Positions 26,080-35,319 of a stretch of DNA of 64,000 nucleotides are shown piece after piece. How positions within the stretch are numbered: position 1 is the stretch's first letter; the number at the start of each line of letters is the position of its first letter. The DNA is from an uncultured bacterium (GTDB lineage Bacteria; Bacteroidota; Bacteroidia; Bacteroidales; Marinifilaceae): positions 1-64,000 of the forward strand of contig CAJMSX010000016.1 of the NCBI GenBank assembly GCA_905216195.1, in the 5' to 3' direction. The position numbers were made by a program, and so were the translations under genes. Under the pieces are notes generated by a model. That model saw nothing but the letters and a program-made list of their open reading frames with translations, was not told the DNA's origin and searched no databases.

Positions 26080-27321
26080 TCAGCTTTTTCCCGGCCTTTT
26101 CAGCATTTCCACTACCAGTTCCAATGCTTGAAGAGCGGCTTTGGCTATGTTACGTTCCCGCGTAAAGGAAAACACGAACTTTCGGGCGATGATTTCCGAA
26201 GGACCTGCTACACCGATCCAAACCGTTCCCACCGGTTTCTCCGGGCTTCCTCCTCCAGGCCCTGCTATTCCGGAAGTAGAAACGGCGTAATCAGTCCCCA
26301 GCTTCCGCCTGGCTCCTTCGGCCATCTGCTTGACGACCTCCTCACTCACGGCTCCGTATTTTTCGATATCCTCCCCCTTTACACTCAATACATTTATCTT
26401 CGTATCATTGGAATAGGCCACCACTCCGCCTTTGAAATAATCAGAACTTCCCGCTACGGAAGTGATTAAATGAGCGATATATCCGCCCGTACAACTTTCG
26501 GCAGTAGCAATGGTGAGGTGTTTTTGCCGGAATATATCCCCGAATTGCTTTTCCAGATTTTCTCCTTCCCCCTCGGTAAAATGCAGGCCTTGCAAATTCT
26601 CCTTCAAGGCCCGGTAGTCGTCTTCCAGCCGGGTTACGGCCTCCCCTTTAGCTGTAAGCCGGAGTTTGACCAATCCCGGAGAAGGCAGATAAGCGAGTCC
26701 GATGCCTTCGGGAAGTGTATTTTCCCAACCTTCCAGCCTTTCCGCCAATTCCGATTCGGGGACGTGATAGACGTTCAGCATGCGGTATTCCAATTGTAAA
26801 CGAGGATATTTCTTTTTCAAATCCGGAATGACGTAAGTTTCCATCAAATGTTCCATTTCAAAGGGAACTCCGGGCAATGAAACCAGAGATTTGCCTTCTT
26901 TCTCGAACCACATCCCCGGAGCCGTTCCTTTGAAATTACGCAGGATACGGCAACGATCCGGTAAAATAGCCTGGCTTCTATTGTTTTCGTTCAGAGCAAT
27001 CCCTCTGCCTCTCAACAGTTCGCTCAGCCACTCCATTGCTTCCACGTTCAACTCCAGATGCGAACCGAAGTAGTCCGCCAGAACTTTTTTAGTTATATCG
27101 TCTTTCGTAGGACCGAGTCCACCGGTCACCAATACCAGTTCGGCCCGCTTCATCGCATCATCCACGGCGGTTGCTATGGCTTCTTTTTTATCGGGAACCG
27201 TCAGCATTTGCTTCACTTCGATTCCCACCCGGGTTAACTGAGCGGATATAAATCTGGAATTGGTGTCCAGAATCTGACCCAGTAAAATTTCATCCCCGAC
27301 GGTAATAATAATTGCATTCAT
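26080..27321 (-). CDS. cinA: CinA family protein (nicotinamide-nucleotide amidohydrolase/pyrophosphatase)
   Basis: The 413-residue protein has both CinA modules. The N-terminal molybdopterin-binding-like COG1058 domain (about 1-170: TVGDEILLGQILDTNS, LVTGGLGPTKDDIT) is associated with ADP-ribose/NAD pyrophosphatase activity. The C-terminal CinA domain (about 255-410: TIATAESCTGGYIAHLIT, STSGIAGPGGGSPEKPVGTV) deamidates NMN in pyridine nucleotide salvage. The older name refers to competence/damage inducibility. It begins 12 bp after the Ste24 gene, so both are probably in one transcript. Confidence 0.96.
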   Translation of the reverse strand: MNAIIITVGDEILLGQILDTNSRFISAQLTRVGIEVKQMLTVPDKKEAIATAVDDAMKRAELVLVTGGLGPTKDDITKKVLADYFGSHLELNVEAMEWLSELLRGRGIALNENNRSQAILPDRCRILRNFKGTAPGMWFEKEGKSLVSLPGVPFEMEHLMETYVIPDLKKKYPRLQLEYRMLNVYHVPESELAERLEGWENTLPEGIGLAYLPSPGLVKLRLTAKGEAVTRLEDDYRALKENLQGLHFTEGEGENLEKQFGDIFRQKHLTIATAESCTGGYIAHLITSVAGSSDYFKGGVVAYSNDTKINVLSVKGEDIEKYGAVSEEVVKQMAEGARRKLGTDYAVSTSGIAGPGGGSPEKPVGTVWIGVAGPSEIIARKFVFSFTRERNIAKAALQALELVVEMLKRPGKS

Positions 27322-27333
27322 AATCCTGGTTGT

Positions 27334-28599
27334 TTAATATTCTTTTTTTCGAATTGCTTTTATCCTTTTCAATAAGGAAGGATGCGAATAATAAACGAAT
27401 TCGTAAGCGGGATGAGGCGTTAAATTACTCAATGCCTTTACCGATATTTTTTTCAGTCCGGAGATCAGAAACTCTCCCTGAGCATAAGAAGCGACATAGG
27501 CATCCGCCTCATACTCGTTTTTCCGCGACCAGGCATTTACCGCCAAACCCAGCATCACATTTACAGGACTGTATAATAAAGTAAAAGCAATCAGTCCCAA
27601 TTGAAAATAAGCCCGGTCGGCCCCCAAAGCCTGAGAAAGCGCAGGCTGATTCACCAGCAAGGAAAACAGCCATAACATCAGTCCCGTCTGAACGGCCGAA
27701 ATTCCCAGCATTTGCAGAGTGTGCCGTTTTTTAGCATGTCCGGCTTCATGCGCCAGCACAGCTACAATCTCTTCTTCCGTCAATTCTTGGAGCAGCGTAT
27801 CGTACAAAACAATTCTCTTTTTAGGTCCTAAACCGGTAAAATAAGCATTCGCCTTAGTCGTACGTTTCGAACCGTCCATCACATAAATCCGATCGGGACG
27901 GAAGCCGGCCTTGAGAACGAAAGCCTCTATTTTATCCCGTAAACTCCCCGCTTCCAGCGGAACCTGTTTGTTGAACAAAGGCACGATCAAACGGGAATAA
28001 AACATCACCATACCTACGGAGAACAGCGTGATTAAGATCCAGCCATATATCCAAAACCAACGGCCCGTCCACAGATAAAAACCGACGACTACGCTTAAAA
28101 TCACTCCTCCGATCAAGGTGGAAATCAGCAACTCCTTCAAAGTATCGGTCACATATGTCTTGGGGGTCATCCGGTTAAAACCGTATTTTTCCTCTATCCG
28201 GAAAGTCGCATACATATCGAAAGGTATTTCCAGCAGAAAAGAAACCAGAGATAATCCCCCTACAAACCCTAACGTCTGCCACAACAAACTATCCGTCAGG
28301 CCCACGATCCATCCGTTATACCAGCCGAATCCACCGGCGATCAGAAAAACGATCATTATCGTAAAAGAAAACAGCGAACGGAAAAAATCGAGACGGTTTC
28401 CCTCTTTTTTATACCGTTGAAAACGCCGGTATTCCTTTTCCTCATATATTCCTTTCAAAACTGCAGGCAAGTCCGGCGCCATGGCTTGCCTATTCAAACC
28501 TTCCAGTATTCTCTCTGTCATAAATTCCGCACAGAGAAAAACGACCATTATAAAAAAAATCACTTCACTACTCATAAGGATCTCCTTCAACCGGATCAT
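27334..28599 (-). CDS. M48 family (Ste24/HtpX-like) membrane zinc metalloprotease
   Basis: The 421-residue membrane protein has several helices in the first half and the zinc motif HEAGH in VAVLAHEAGHAKKRHTLQ. The third ligand is in NEYEADAYVA. The layout, with an N-terminal domain containing FDMYATFRIEEKYGFNRMT and a C-terminal HPAYEFVYYSHPSLLKRI, matches CAAX-protease-type Ste24 rather than short HtpX. Bacterial members probably degrade or process membrane proteins; prenylated substrates are not expected. It is upstream of cinA. Confidence 0.93.
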   Translation of the reverse strand: MIRLKEILMSSEVIFFIMVVFLCAEFMTERILEGLNRQAMAPDLPAVLKGIYEEKEYRRFQRYKKEGNRLDFFRSLFSFTIMIVFLIAGGFGWYNGWIVGLTDSLLWQTLGFVGGLSLVSFLLEIPFDMYATFRIEEKYGFNRMTPKTYVTDTLKELLISTLIGGVILSVVVGFYLWTGRWFWIYGWILITLFSVGMVMFYSRLIVPLFNKQVPLEAGSLRDKIEAFVLKAGFRPDRIYVMDGSKRTTKANAYFTGLGPKKRIVLYDTLLQELTEEEIVAVLAHEAGHAKKRHTLQMLGISAVQTGLMLWLFSLLVNQPALSQALGADRAYFQLGLIAFTLLYSPVNVMLGLAVNAWSRKNEYEADAYVASYAQGEFLISGLKKISVKALSNLTPHPAYEFVYYSHPSLLKRIKAIRKKEY

Positions 28600-28791
28600 T
28601 AAATTCTTTTTTCACTTCCACGGATTACCTTGGGGCAGGCCCGGCTACCTATCTGCGGAACCAACCTTCGAAATTACAGAAATTTTTCTTTAAAAACGCT
28701 AGACATTTTCACTTATTAATCTTAATTTCGTTGCCGAAATAAACGTGGATCGAAAAACAACACAAATATAACCTTATTAATCCATTCTATC

Positions 28792-30402
28792 ATGGCAGAA
28801 TTTAAATATCAGGAACCGTTTCCGATTGAAAGGGACACGACAGAGTATCGTCTTTTAACCAAGGATTACGTAAAGACAATCGAATGTGAAGGACGTAAAA
28901 TATTGAAAGTAGAAAAAGAAGGACTGGAACTTCTGGCCCGGGAAGCATACGCCGACGTATCTTTTTTCCTCAGGGCTTCTCATCTGCAAAAACTGGCGGA
29001 TATTTTAAAAGATCCGGAAGCCAGCGACAATGATAAGTTCGTTGCCCATACGATGTTGCTGAATCAGGTGGTCTCCGCTGAAGGCCAGCTTCCTACTTGC
29101 CAGGATACAGGCACGGCTATATGCATCGGTAAAAAGGGAGAAAACGTATGGACCGGATGCAACGATGCTGAAGCGATCAGCAAAGGGGTATTTGAAACAT
29201 ACCGGGATCGTAATCTGCGTTATTCTCAGGTAGTTCCCTTTACCATGACCGAAGAGAAGAACACAGGCACCAACCTGCCGGCCCAAATAGATATTTACGC
29301 CACCCAGGGGAATAAATACGAATTTTTATTCATCACCAAAGGAGGCGGATCGGCCAATAAAACATTCCTGTATCAGCAAACCAAAGCTCTTTTGAACGAA
29401 GAGACACTGACCCGTTTTATCGAACAGAAAGTTCTGGATCTGGGAACTTCCGCCTGTCCTCCTTACCATTTAGCTGTAGTTATCGGAGGAACATCCGCTG
29501 AAGCCTGTCTGGCTACCGTCAAAAAAGCTTCTGCGGGATATTACGATCATCTCCCGACTTCCGGCAACGAAGGCGGACGGGCGTTCCGGGATCTGGAATG
29601 GGAAGCTAAAATTCAGCAAATCTGTCAGAACAAAGGCATAGGGGCACAGTTCGGAGGAAAATATTGGGTTCACGATGTCCGGGTAATCCGTTTACCGCGG
29701 CATGCCGCTTCCTGTCCCGTAGGTATCGGCGTGAGTTGTAGTGCCGACCGGAACATCAAAGCCAAAATAACGGAAGACGGCATTTTCCTTGAACAACTCG
29801 AAAAAAATCCGGCCCGTTTCTTACCGGCTGAAAGTCCGGCTCTGGCTCCGGCTGTAAACATCGATCTGGACCAACCGATGGCTGACGTTTTAAAAGAACT
29901 CACCAAATATCCGGTGAAAACCCGCCTGAATTTATCCGGTACCCTGATCGTCGCCCGTGATATCGCCCATGCCCGCATTAAACAAATGCTGGACGAAGGC
30001 AAACCGATGCCTGACTATTTTAAAAATCACCCGGTTTATTATGCCGGTCCTGCCAAAACTCCGCAAGGGATGCCTTCCGGAAGCTTCGGCCCTACCACAG
30101 CGGGCCGTATGGATCCTTATGTAGACCTGTTCCAGGATCATGGCGGCAGTATGATTATGGTAGCCAAAGGTAACCGCTCCCAGGCCGTAACCGATGCTTG
30201 TAAGAAACACGGCGGATTCTACCTCGGTTCCATCGGAGGTCCGGCCGCTATACTGGCTAAAAACAGCATAAAATCCGTAGAAGTAGTGGACTTTGAAGAA
30301 TTGGGTATGGAAGCCGTACGCAAAATCCGTGTGGAAAACTTCCCTGCCTTCATCATCGTCGACGATAAAGGAAATGATTTTTTCGCTGAATGGTCCCATT
30401 AA
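28792..30402 (+). CDS. Class I fumarate hydratase (iron-sulfur)
   Basis: The 536-residue homodimeric Fe-S fumarase (FumA/FumB type, alpha and beta parts fused) reversibly hydrates fumarate to malate. The three cysteines expected to hold the 4Fe-4S cluster are in TCQDTGTAI, TSACPPYH and GVSCSADR. The C-terminal beta region shows FGPTTAGRMDPYVDLFQDHGGSMIMVAKGNR. In anaerobic Bacteroidales it runs in the reductive branch toward succinate. Tartrate dehydratase is related but this full-length fused form fits fumarase. A double terminator follows. Confidence 0.95.
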   Translation: MAEFKYQEPFPIERDTTEYRLLTKDYVKTIECEGRKILKVEKEGLELLAREAYADVSFFLRASHLQKLADILKDPEASDNDKFVAHTMLLNQVVSAEGQLPTCQDTGTAICIGKKGENVWTGCNDAEAISKGVFETYRDRNLRYSQVVPFTMTEEKNTGTNLPAQIDIYATQGNKYEFLFITKGGGSANKTFLYQQTKALLNEETLTRFIEQKVLDLGTSACPPYHLAVVIGGTSAEACLATVKKASAGYYDHLPTSGNEGGRAFRDLEWEAKIQQICQNKGIGAQFGGKYWVHDVRVIRLPRHAASCPVGIGVSCSADRNIKAKITEDGIFLEQLEKNPARFLPAESPALAPAVNIDLDQPMADVLKELTKYPVKTRLNLSGTLIVARDIAHARIKQMLDEGKPMPDYFKNHPVYYAGPAKTPQGMPSGSFGPTTAGRMDPYVDLFQDHGGSMIMVAKGNRSQAVTDACKKHGGFYLGSIGGPAAILAKNSIKSVEVVDFEELGMEAVRKIRVENFPAFIIVDDKGNDFFAEWSH

Positions 30403-30410
30403 CCGAAATA

Positions 30411-30443
30411 AAATCCGGCAAATAACCTTTACCGGATTTCTTT
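30411..30443 (+). terminator. First terminator after the fumarase gene
   Basis: AAATCCGG (30411-30418) pairs with CCGGATTT (30432-30439) and is followed by CTTT. The loop is 13 nt, so it is moderately strong. Confidence 0.65.
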
Positions 30444-30456
30444 AGTTACCCCCCCA

Positions 30457-30495
30457 TTGTCCCCGGAATGTCCTGGCATTCCGGGGACAATTTTA
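30457..30495 (+). terminator. Strong second terminator after the fumarase gene
   Basis: A perfect 14-bp stem (30457-30470 with 30477-30490, 6-nt loop) is followed by TTTTA on the plus strand. On the minus strand it follows the lipoprotein gene but there lacks a T-run, so it mainly serves the fumarase transcript. Confidence 0.88.
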
Positions 30496-30513
30496 TACAG
30501 AAAACTTTTCTTT

Positions 30514-31317
30514 TCAAGGGACCGAATACAAGTCATACGAGTAAAAATATTCCCTCCCCTTGTAAACGATACGCAGGGAACGTTTATCTCCCGGCAAAAT
30601 CGTCAGTTCTCCCCGGATGACAGCCTCTATCCGTTCTTCCGGATTCCAGGCCCGGATATCCCAGATACCTTCGTTGAAAATATATCTACTTCCCGGAAGA
30701 TGTCTCATAGAACCGACCGTTTCAAAATCCATTTTTATTTTCTCCCCCCACTGCGTTATGCTTTTCCCGGAGCCGGTTACCAAAAAATGACCGGACAGAA
30801 AACTTTCGGGTATACCTTCCCCGGCATTTTCTATTTCCAAAATAAACATCGACACCCAAGGACCGGTATTCAATTCCCCGGTTTTAATCTCCCACTTTCC
30901 TGCCCCTTGACTTTCGATTCTCATCTCTCCCCGGGCCTCTCCTTCGTATCTGCAAACTTTCCACAACGCCTTCGCGGCATGCAGAGACCGCCCGTCCGTC
31001 CTAATCTTAAATACAATCTGCTCATCCCGTATACCCAGCCACTCATTCTCTTCGCCCGGCCGTATTTTATATTCCGGGAAATAAAAATCCTCCGCCTGAG
31101 GGCGGTGTTCCGGAGGTACAGAAAGATAAGCGTTTAACTTCAAAGCCATGTCGTAATACCATATACCTAAGGAGACCTGACTCTCTACATAATCGAATGC
31201 CTGTTTACCGGCATTATTCCGCCAATTGTATTCATCCGCTTTTTCCCATACACAGGAAGAAGCGATCCATATCCATATAAGCGATCCCAAATAACATCTT
31301 TTCCCTTTCATAACCAT
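30514..31317 (-). CDS. Predicted lipoprotein of unknown function
   Basis: The 267-residue protein starts with a short basic region, a hydrophobic stretch and a lipobox-like SSC with the cysteine at residue 22 (WIWIASSC), so it is likely a lipoprotein. The mature part is rich in Trp, Tyr and charged residues, with predicted beta-strands (EIKTGELNTGPWVSMFILEIENAGEG, ELTILPGDKRSLRIVYKG). I do not recognise a family. It lies 6 bp after the beta-barrel gene, so the two are cotranscribed and may form an outer-membrane pair. Confidence 0.75.
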   Translation of the reverse strand: MVMKGKRCYLGSLIWIWIASSCVWEKADEYNWRNNAGKQAFDYVESQVSLGIWYYDMALKLNAYLSVPPEHRPQAEDFYFPEYKIRPGEENEWLGIRDEQIVFKIRTDGRSLHAAKALWKVCRYEGEARGEMRIESQGAGKWEIKTGELNTGPWVSMFILEIENAGEGIPESFLSGHFLVTGSGKSITQWGEKIKMDFETVGSMRHLPGSRYIFNEGIWDIRAWNPEERIEAVIRGELTILPGDKRSLRIVYKGREYFYSYDLYSVP

Positions 31318-31323
31318 ACACCC

Positions 31324-31893
31324 TTAAAAACGATAACCGATTCCGGAAGACAGAATTCCCAAATTTCCTATGCCCCATTCCGAAAATCCGAATAATTTCT
31401 TTCCTACACATATTCCGATAAAAGTACATTGTCCGCCCGGCAAAACCGAATGATCTTTCCGGGAAAGACTACTGTCTTTTTCACAAGCCCAATTGACTCC
31501 TATACCGAATCCGGAATACAACCTTACCACCTCCCGGTTCAGCCACAAAAACCGGACAGAAGGAATAAGAGTGGCATAAGTTTCACTCTCCTGTCCCCCC
31601 GGTTTGCTCCTCCAATAGCGGGTGTAAGAAACCGAAACACCCGTTTGCAGCCAACGGGTAAATTGATAGGCGTAACTTCCGAAAAAATTTCCCGCCATAT
31701 ATAAATCTCCCCTCAGATTCCGATCCTTCAGATCCAAAACGGATTCCCGGACTTCGAAAGCATCGTTTCTCCCCAGCAGAGGTAAAATTCCTATTCCCAA
31801 CCGAAACTCATTCCGGCGAAACGGTTCGTGTACAGAGGCGCATAGCCGGAACCCTACCGCAAGTCCTAAAATAATAAGTGTAATCTTTACCAT
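31324..31893 (-). CDS. Predicted small outer-membrane beta-barrel protein
   Basis: The 189-residue protein has a signal peptide (about 1-19) and alternating amphipathic strands with aromatic girdles (FRLGIGILPLL, SYAYQFTRWLQTGVSVSYTRYW, RLYSGFGIGVNWA). It ends in a terminal aromatic residue (GIGYRF), the usual beta-barrel insertion signal. About eight strands fit its length. No known family was recognised. It is the first gene of a two-gene unit with the downstream lipoprotein. A -7-like box lies about 35 bp upstream. Confidence 0.78.
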   Translation of the reverse strand: MVKITLIILGLAVGFRLCASVHEPFRRNEFRLGIGILPLLGRNDAFEVRESVLDLKDRNLRGDLYMAGNFFGSYAYQFTRWLQTGVSVSYTRYWRSKPGGQESETYATLIPSVRFLWLNREVVRLYSGFGIGVNWACEKDSSLSRKDHSVLPGGQCTFIGICVGKKLFGFSEWGIGNLGILSSGIGYRF

Positions 31894-31925
31894 AACTATT
31901 TGATAATTAAAAACATAAATTTTTA

Positions 31926-31933
31926 CAAAACTA
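31926..31933 (-). promoter_or_regulatory. -7 box for the beta-barrel/lipoprotein operon
   Basis: Minus-strand TAGTTTTG is a perfect TAnnTTTG match 33 bp before the start codon. No clear -33 element. Confidence 0.4.
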
Positions 31934-32270
31934 CTATAATCCTGAAAAAGGCCGATAAGAATTCCCGGAAATCGAATTGTAACCTCTTTTTATAATATAT
32001 TGAATATAAAATGGATACAATGTAGAGTCGTCGTAAAAAATGAGAATGTATTTTCGCCCTGCCGCTTAAACGTCCGAAAGGCGGTAGTTCCTGTGTTCCC
32101 CATACTTCCACTGCGTGTATGTAACTCCTCTTTCTTTTTTGCGTAATACAGTTCATGGAACGATGGCAAAACAGAACCGAACGGGACAACTATCTTCCCG
32201 CTATTTCCGGTAACAGCGGAAACATCTCCCATCCGTTTTCTTCGGTCCTCTCCCCTCTTTCCGTTTTTCG

Positions 32271-32278
32271 TAGCTTTG
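32271..32278 (+). promoter_or_regulatory. -7 box for the EamA transporter gene
   Basis: TAGCTTTG is a perfect TAnnTTTG match 43 bp before the start codon at 32322. The upstream -33 region is pyrimidine-rich without a clean TTTG. Confidence 0.4.
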
Positions 32279-32321
32279 ATCCGGGGAAAGGCGCAATGGT
32301 GCCGAATAAATTATCATACGT

Positions 32322-33311
32322 ATGAAAGGGTCCCTCTTCGCTTTAGGTACGGTAGTAACCTGGGCACTTCTCGGTGTAGTCAACCGGTATTGCGTATTAA
32401 AATTCAATATGAACGTTATCGTCTTTACTTCTTTCCTGATTTTTTCAGGTGGAGTAGCACTTTTAATCATCCGCCAAGCCGTACCGCCCGGAAACTGGAG
32501 AAGCGGGGTCCGGTATTCCTGGCTGTATACGACCATGCAAATGACCAAAAGTTTTTTCATGATCTCCACCTATCTTTACATCAGTACGACGGAGACCAGT
32601 TTACTGATAAACATCGAAGTAGTCATTACGTATATACTGGCATATTTATTCTTCCGCAGGCTTCCGCACAAATCGGAATACCTGGGTATTTTCTTAATTC
32701 TCAGCGGATTTATTCTATTTATTTATTCCCTTCCCCAGCCGGTCCGTACCCCTACAGCTCTCTTGCTGCTCATAGGCGCCACAGCCAGTTGCATCCGTTC
32801 GATTGTGGTGGAGGAAACCACCGTGAAAAATCCGGCCACTACCGTGCGTCAAAAATGCGGGATATCCGGTTACACCATGTTTATAGGGGGATTGATACTT
32901 CTGGTCTTCCTCTTCCTGATTGCAGGAATCAAATTCCTGTTCGGAGAAAATCTGCCCTCGCTTTTCGCTGTCCTGAGAGTCTTGCCCGGGATGACGGAAA
33001 TACTGAATCCCCCCACCGTTATTATCGGCTGTACGGCAGGTTTTTTTCTGAATGCCGCTTCGGTATATTTCTTCTATGCTGCCCTGAAATGGACTAAATC
33101 GGAGACCTTCATGGCTTTCCGGGTATTCCAGCCTGCCCTGGCCTACGGGCTTGAAATTCTGGCATCCTTCTCCTATGCGGTCATGAAACCCGATTTGAAT
33201 GTAAAAGATTTTTTGCTGGGAGGTATCATCCTTTTAGGTTCTCTGCTGATCCTAACCCTGCCTTCGAAAATTTCCCGGGAGGAACGGTCCAAAAATTTTA
33301 TTACCGAATAA
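32322..33311 (+). CDS. EamA/DMT-superfamily transporter
   Basis: The 329-residue protein has about ten membrane helices arranged as two five-helix EamA repeats. The first opens with GSLFALGTVVTWALLGVVNRYCV and the second has GCTAGFFLNAASVYFFYAALKWTKSETFMAFRVFQPALAY. DMT proteins export or import amino acids, nucleobases, sugars or other metabolites; the substrate is not readable here. Its 3' end overlaps the convergent miaA gene by 11 bp. The C-terminal tail is basic and cytoplasmic. Confidence 0.85.
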   Translation: MKGSLFALGTVVTWALLGVVNRYCVLKFNMNVIVFTSFLIFSGGVALLIIRQAVPPGNWRSGVRYSWLYTTMQMTKSFFMISTYLYISTTETSLLINIEVVITYILAYLFFRRLPHKSEYLGIFLILSGFILFIYSLPQPVRTPTALLLLIGATASCIRSIVVEETTVKNPATTVRQKCGISGYTMFIGGLILLVFLFLIAGIKFLFGENLPSLFAVLRVLPGMTEILNPPTVIIGCTAGFFLNAASVYFFYAALKWTKSETFMAFRVFQPALAYGLEILASFSYAVMKPDLNVKDFLLGGIILLGSLLILTLPSKISREERSKNFITE

Positions 33312-34224
33312 GTTCCCGCTCCAAACCGAGTTTTTCGGTAAGATGCCACCAGATTTCCTTTTTCTGTTCCGGATGGAACCAGGAAATTTCAGGGTCTCGC
33401 CGAAACCAGGACATTTGTTTTTTGGCATAACGCCGGGAATTGCGTTTGATCAGCCGGACGGTTTCCGCATAATCGGTTTTCCCTTCGAAAAATTCGAAAA
33501 ATTCCTTATATCCTACCGTATTCAAAGGATTCAAAGCTTTAAGGGGGTACAACATCCGGGCTTCTGCCTCCAATCCGGCTTCCAGCATCTGGTCCACTCT
33601 GCGGTCGATTCGTTCGTACAGTTCTGCTTTCTCCCGCGTCAGCCCTACCTTTAAAATCCGGAATCCCCGGTCCTTAGCGGTATTGGTCCGTAGCGAAGAA
33701 TAAGGCTTACCGGACATCAGACACACTTCTACGGCATGCAAAACCCGTTTGGCATTATTTAAATCCACGATTCCGTAAAATTCAGGATCCAGTTGTTTCA
33801 GTAAATCCCGGATGGGTCCGATACCCTCTTGCCGGTATTTCTCCATCAGTTCCGACCGGAGTTCCGGAGCAATCGTCGGAATATCGTCTATTCCTTTACA
33901 GACCGCATCGATATACATCATGGACCCTCCTACCAGAAGCACCACCGGCCGGGTCCGGTGCAAGTCGTTGATCCGCTCCAGAGCCTGTTGTTCGAATTGC
34001 CAGGAATTGTAATAGTCCCGTACGGATAAAGCATGGATAAAAAAATGAGGGACTGCCTTCAATTGTTCCTCCGAAGGAACGGCAGTCCCTATATTCATTT
34101 CCCGGTAGATCTGACGCGAATCGCAAGATACGATAGACGTATCGAAATAACGGGCTATTTCAATGCTCAGGTCGGTTTTCCCCACGCCGGTAGGCCCGAG
34201 CAATACGATCAATGTTTTCTCCAT
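33301..34224 (-). CDS. miaA: tRNA dimethylallyltransferase
   Basis: The enzyme adds a dimethylallyl group to A37 of tRNAs reading UNN codons, the first step to ms2i6A. The P-loop is LLGPTGVGKTD directly at the N-terminus, followed by SIVSCDSRQIYREMNIGTA and HFFIHALSVRDYYNSWQFE. The C-terminal region has KRNSRRYAKKQMSWFRRD with the conserved basic patch. I chose the ATG at 34224 (307 residues, MEKTLIVLLG), because family members begin just before the P-loop; an upstream in-frame ATG at 34263 would add 13 residues. Confidence 0.95.
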   Translation of the reverse strand: MEKTLIVLLGPTGVGKTDLSIEIARYFDTSIVSCDSRQIYREMNIGTAVPSEEQLKAVPHFFIHALSVRDYYNSWQFEQQALERINDLHRTRPVVLLVGGSMMYIDAVCKGIDDIPTIAPELRSELMEKYRQEGIGPIRDLLKQLDPEFYGIVDLNNAKRVLHAVEVCLMSGKPYSSLRTNTAKDRGFRILKVGLTREKAELYERIDRRVDQMLEAGLEAEARMLYPLKALNPLNTVGYKEFFEFFEGKTDYAETVRLIKRNSRRYAKKQMSWFRRDPEISWFHPEQKKEIWWHLTEKLGLERELIR

Positions 34225-34290
34225 ATGCCATGTATGCTGTCTTGCCGAAAGGTTTATTTTCAACCTGCCGGTATCCTTTCACGGCCCTAG

Positions 34291-34908
34291 TTACAACTTA
34301 TCGATATAGTCATCTATACTTTCATAGCGGTCGTCGTATTTTGCACGGCCTCCGCCAAAATCGTCCCCGTCGTCGAAGCCTTCTTCCTCCTCTGCATAAT
34401 CCTCGGCATCGGTATAATCGTTCGAAAATTCTTCCATAAAACTATCGTCATAATCTTCGTCCGACTTTTCAAACTCCCACTTATCCTCTCCCTCGTAACT
34501 CATCTGTTCCGGAATATCTCCGTCGCAATACAAGCATACCGGCAGGATATCGGCAGAATCCGCTATGTATTCTCCCGCATAATCCACTTTGAAATACTTG
34601 TTATTGAAAAAATCATACACGTATTCCAATTCTATGCAACTGGCGTTGATAACATCCCCGATACGGGTAGCGTCCATTACCAAAGTGGTATTCTCTTCAT
34701 CGTCGGCGGACATGTCCATCAGGGCGATTTCTTTGACCCGGTTGCCCAATTTATCCAACGTATAAAAAGAAGCCATTTGAGAACTATCGTACCCCAGTAC
34801 TTCTATAATTTTATCATGAAACTCTTGAAATGTCTGCTCTCCGCTGATCGCAATTTCACACCGAAAATCCGAACTGTTCGGTAAACTTATTTCAAACCTG
34901 TAATTCAT
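34291..34908 (-). CDS. Plasmid pRiA4b ORF-3-like domain protein
   Basis: The 205-residue protein has an N-terminal domain (about 1-150) like the pRiA4b ORF-3/IS1096 TnpR-like family (YRFEISLPNSSDF, TFQEFHDKIIEVLGYDSSQMASFYTLD, YVYDFFNNKYFKVDY). A tail of about 50 very acidic residues follows (many Asp/Glu). Related domains accompany some mobile elements, but stand-alone chromosomal copies are common in Bacteroidota and have no known function. No transposase is adjacent, so I regard it as a resident gene. Confidence 0.78.
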   Translation of the reverse strand: MNYRFEISLPNSSDFRCEIAISGEQTFQEFHDKIIEVLGYDSSQMASFYTLDKLGNRVKEIALMDMSADDEENTTLVMDATRIGDVINASCIELEYVYDFFNNKYFKVDYAGEYIADSADILPVCLYCDGDIPEQMSYEGEDKWEFEKSDEDYDDSFMEEFSNDYTDAEDYAEEEEGFDDGDDFGGGRAKYDDRYESIDDYIDKL

Positions 34909-34923
34909 AATTTCAAACTACTT

Positions 34924-35250
34924 TTAGAAACCACAAGACGCTGCTCCCAATCCGATAGCCAAAGCGCCGAAAAGGATCAGCAACACAAATATAAACACAA
35001 GGACGGATAAGCAAATGGCAATAATACCGCAAATCCTGCCGGCATTTACATTCTTAAAAGAAGCTTCCGTATACTCCTCCGGAGAAGCCAGGTAAATCCT
35101 TCGGGAACTTCCGCCGATAACAACCGCAATAATCCCCAGTATCAAGCCGACGATTCCGTAACACCAGCAAAAAACCAGGGAGAGTATACCCAACACCAAT
35201 ACCAATGTAGCGTTCGGTAACTCTTTCTTATTCTGATTCATTATTTCCAT
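34924..35250 (-). CDS. Small DUF4190-like (CCC-motif-type) membrane protein
   Basis: The 108-residue protein has two membrane helices, about 14-45 (ATLVLVLGILSLVFCWCYGIVGLILGIIAVVIG) and 70-100. The FCWCYG segment and the small soluble loop (RIYLASPEEYTEASFKNVNAGRICG) fit the DUF4190 or CCC-motif membrane protein families. Function unknown. An internal ATG (residue 4) is an alternative start. In Bacteroidales it is often near a DUF2752 gene, as here. Confidence 0.75.
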   Translation of the reverse strand: MEIMNQNKKELPNATLVLVLGILSLVFCWCYGIVGLILGIIAVVIGGSSRRIYLASPEEYTEASFKNVNAGRICGIIAICLSVLVFIFVLLILFGALAIGLGAASCGF

Positions 35251-35319
35251 ACATTTATCGTATTAATTCTACATTTTAATCCATCCTGAACTGCATTTCA
35301 GATTTGCCAATATTTTTAA

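Larger units (their letters stand above)
31894..32321. other. 428-bp intergenic region between divergent genes
   Basis: No convincing coding sequence is seen; the short frames here have no recognisable family content. It holds a minus-strand -7 box (TAGTTTTG at 31926-31933) for the beta-barrel gene and a plus-strand TAGCTTTG (32271-32278) for the EamA transporter. The middle shows no strong repeats or hairpins by eye. Confidence 0.6.

Noticed and set aside
31923..32569. Short minus-strand frames in the 428-bp gap before the EamA transporter
   Set aside because: They overlap each other and the transporter start, have no signal, family or promoter support, and look like chance frames.
34291..34908. 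A mobile element suggested by the pRiA4b ORF-3/IS1096-like domain
   Set aside because: There is no transposase, no terminal repeats and no disrupted neighbour; the domain is common as a resident chromosomal gene.
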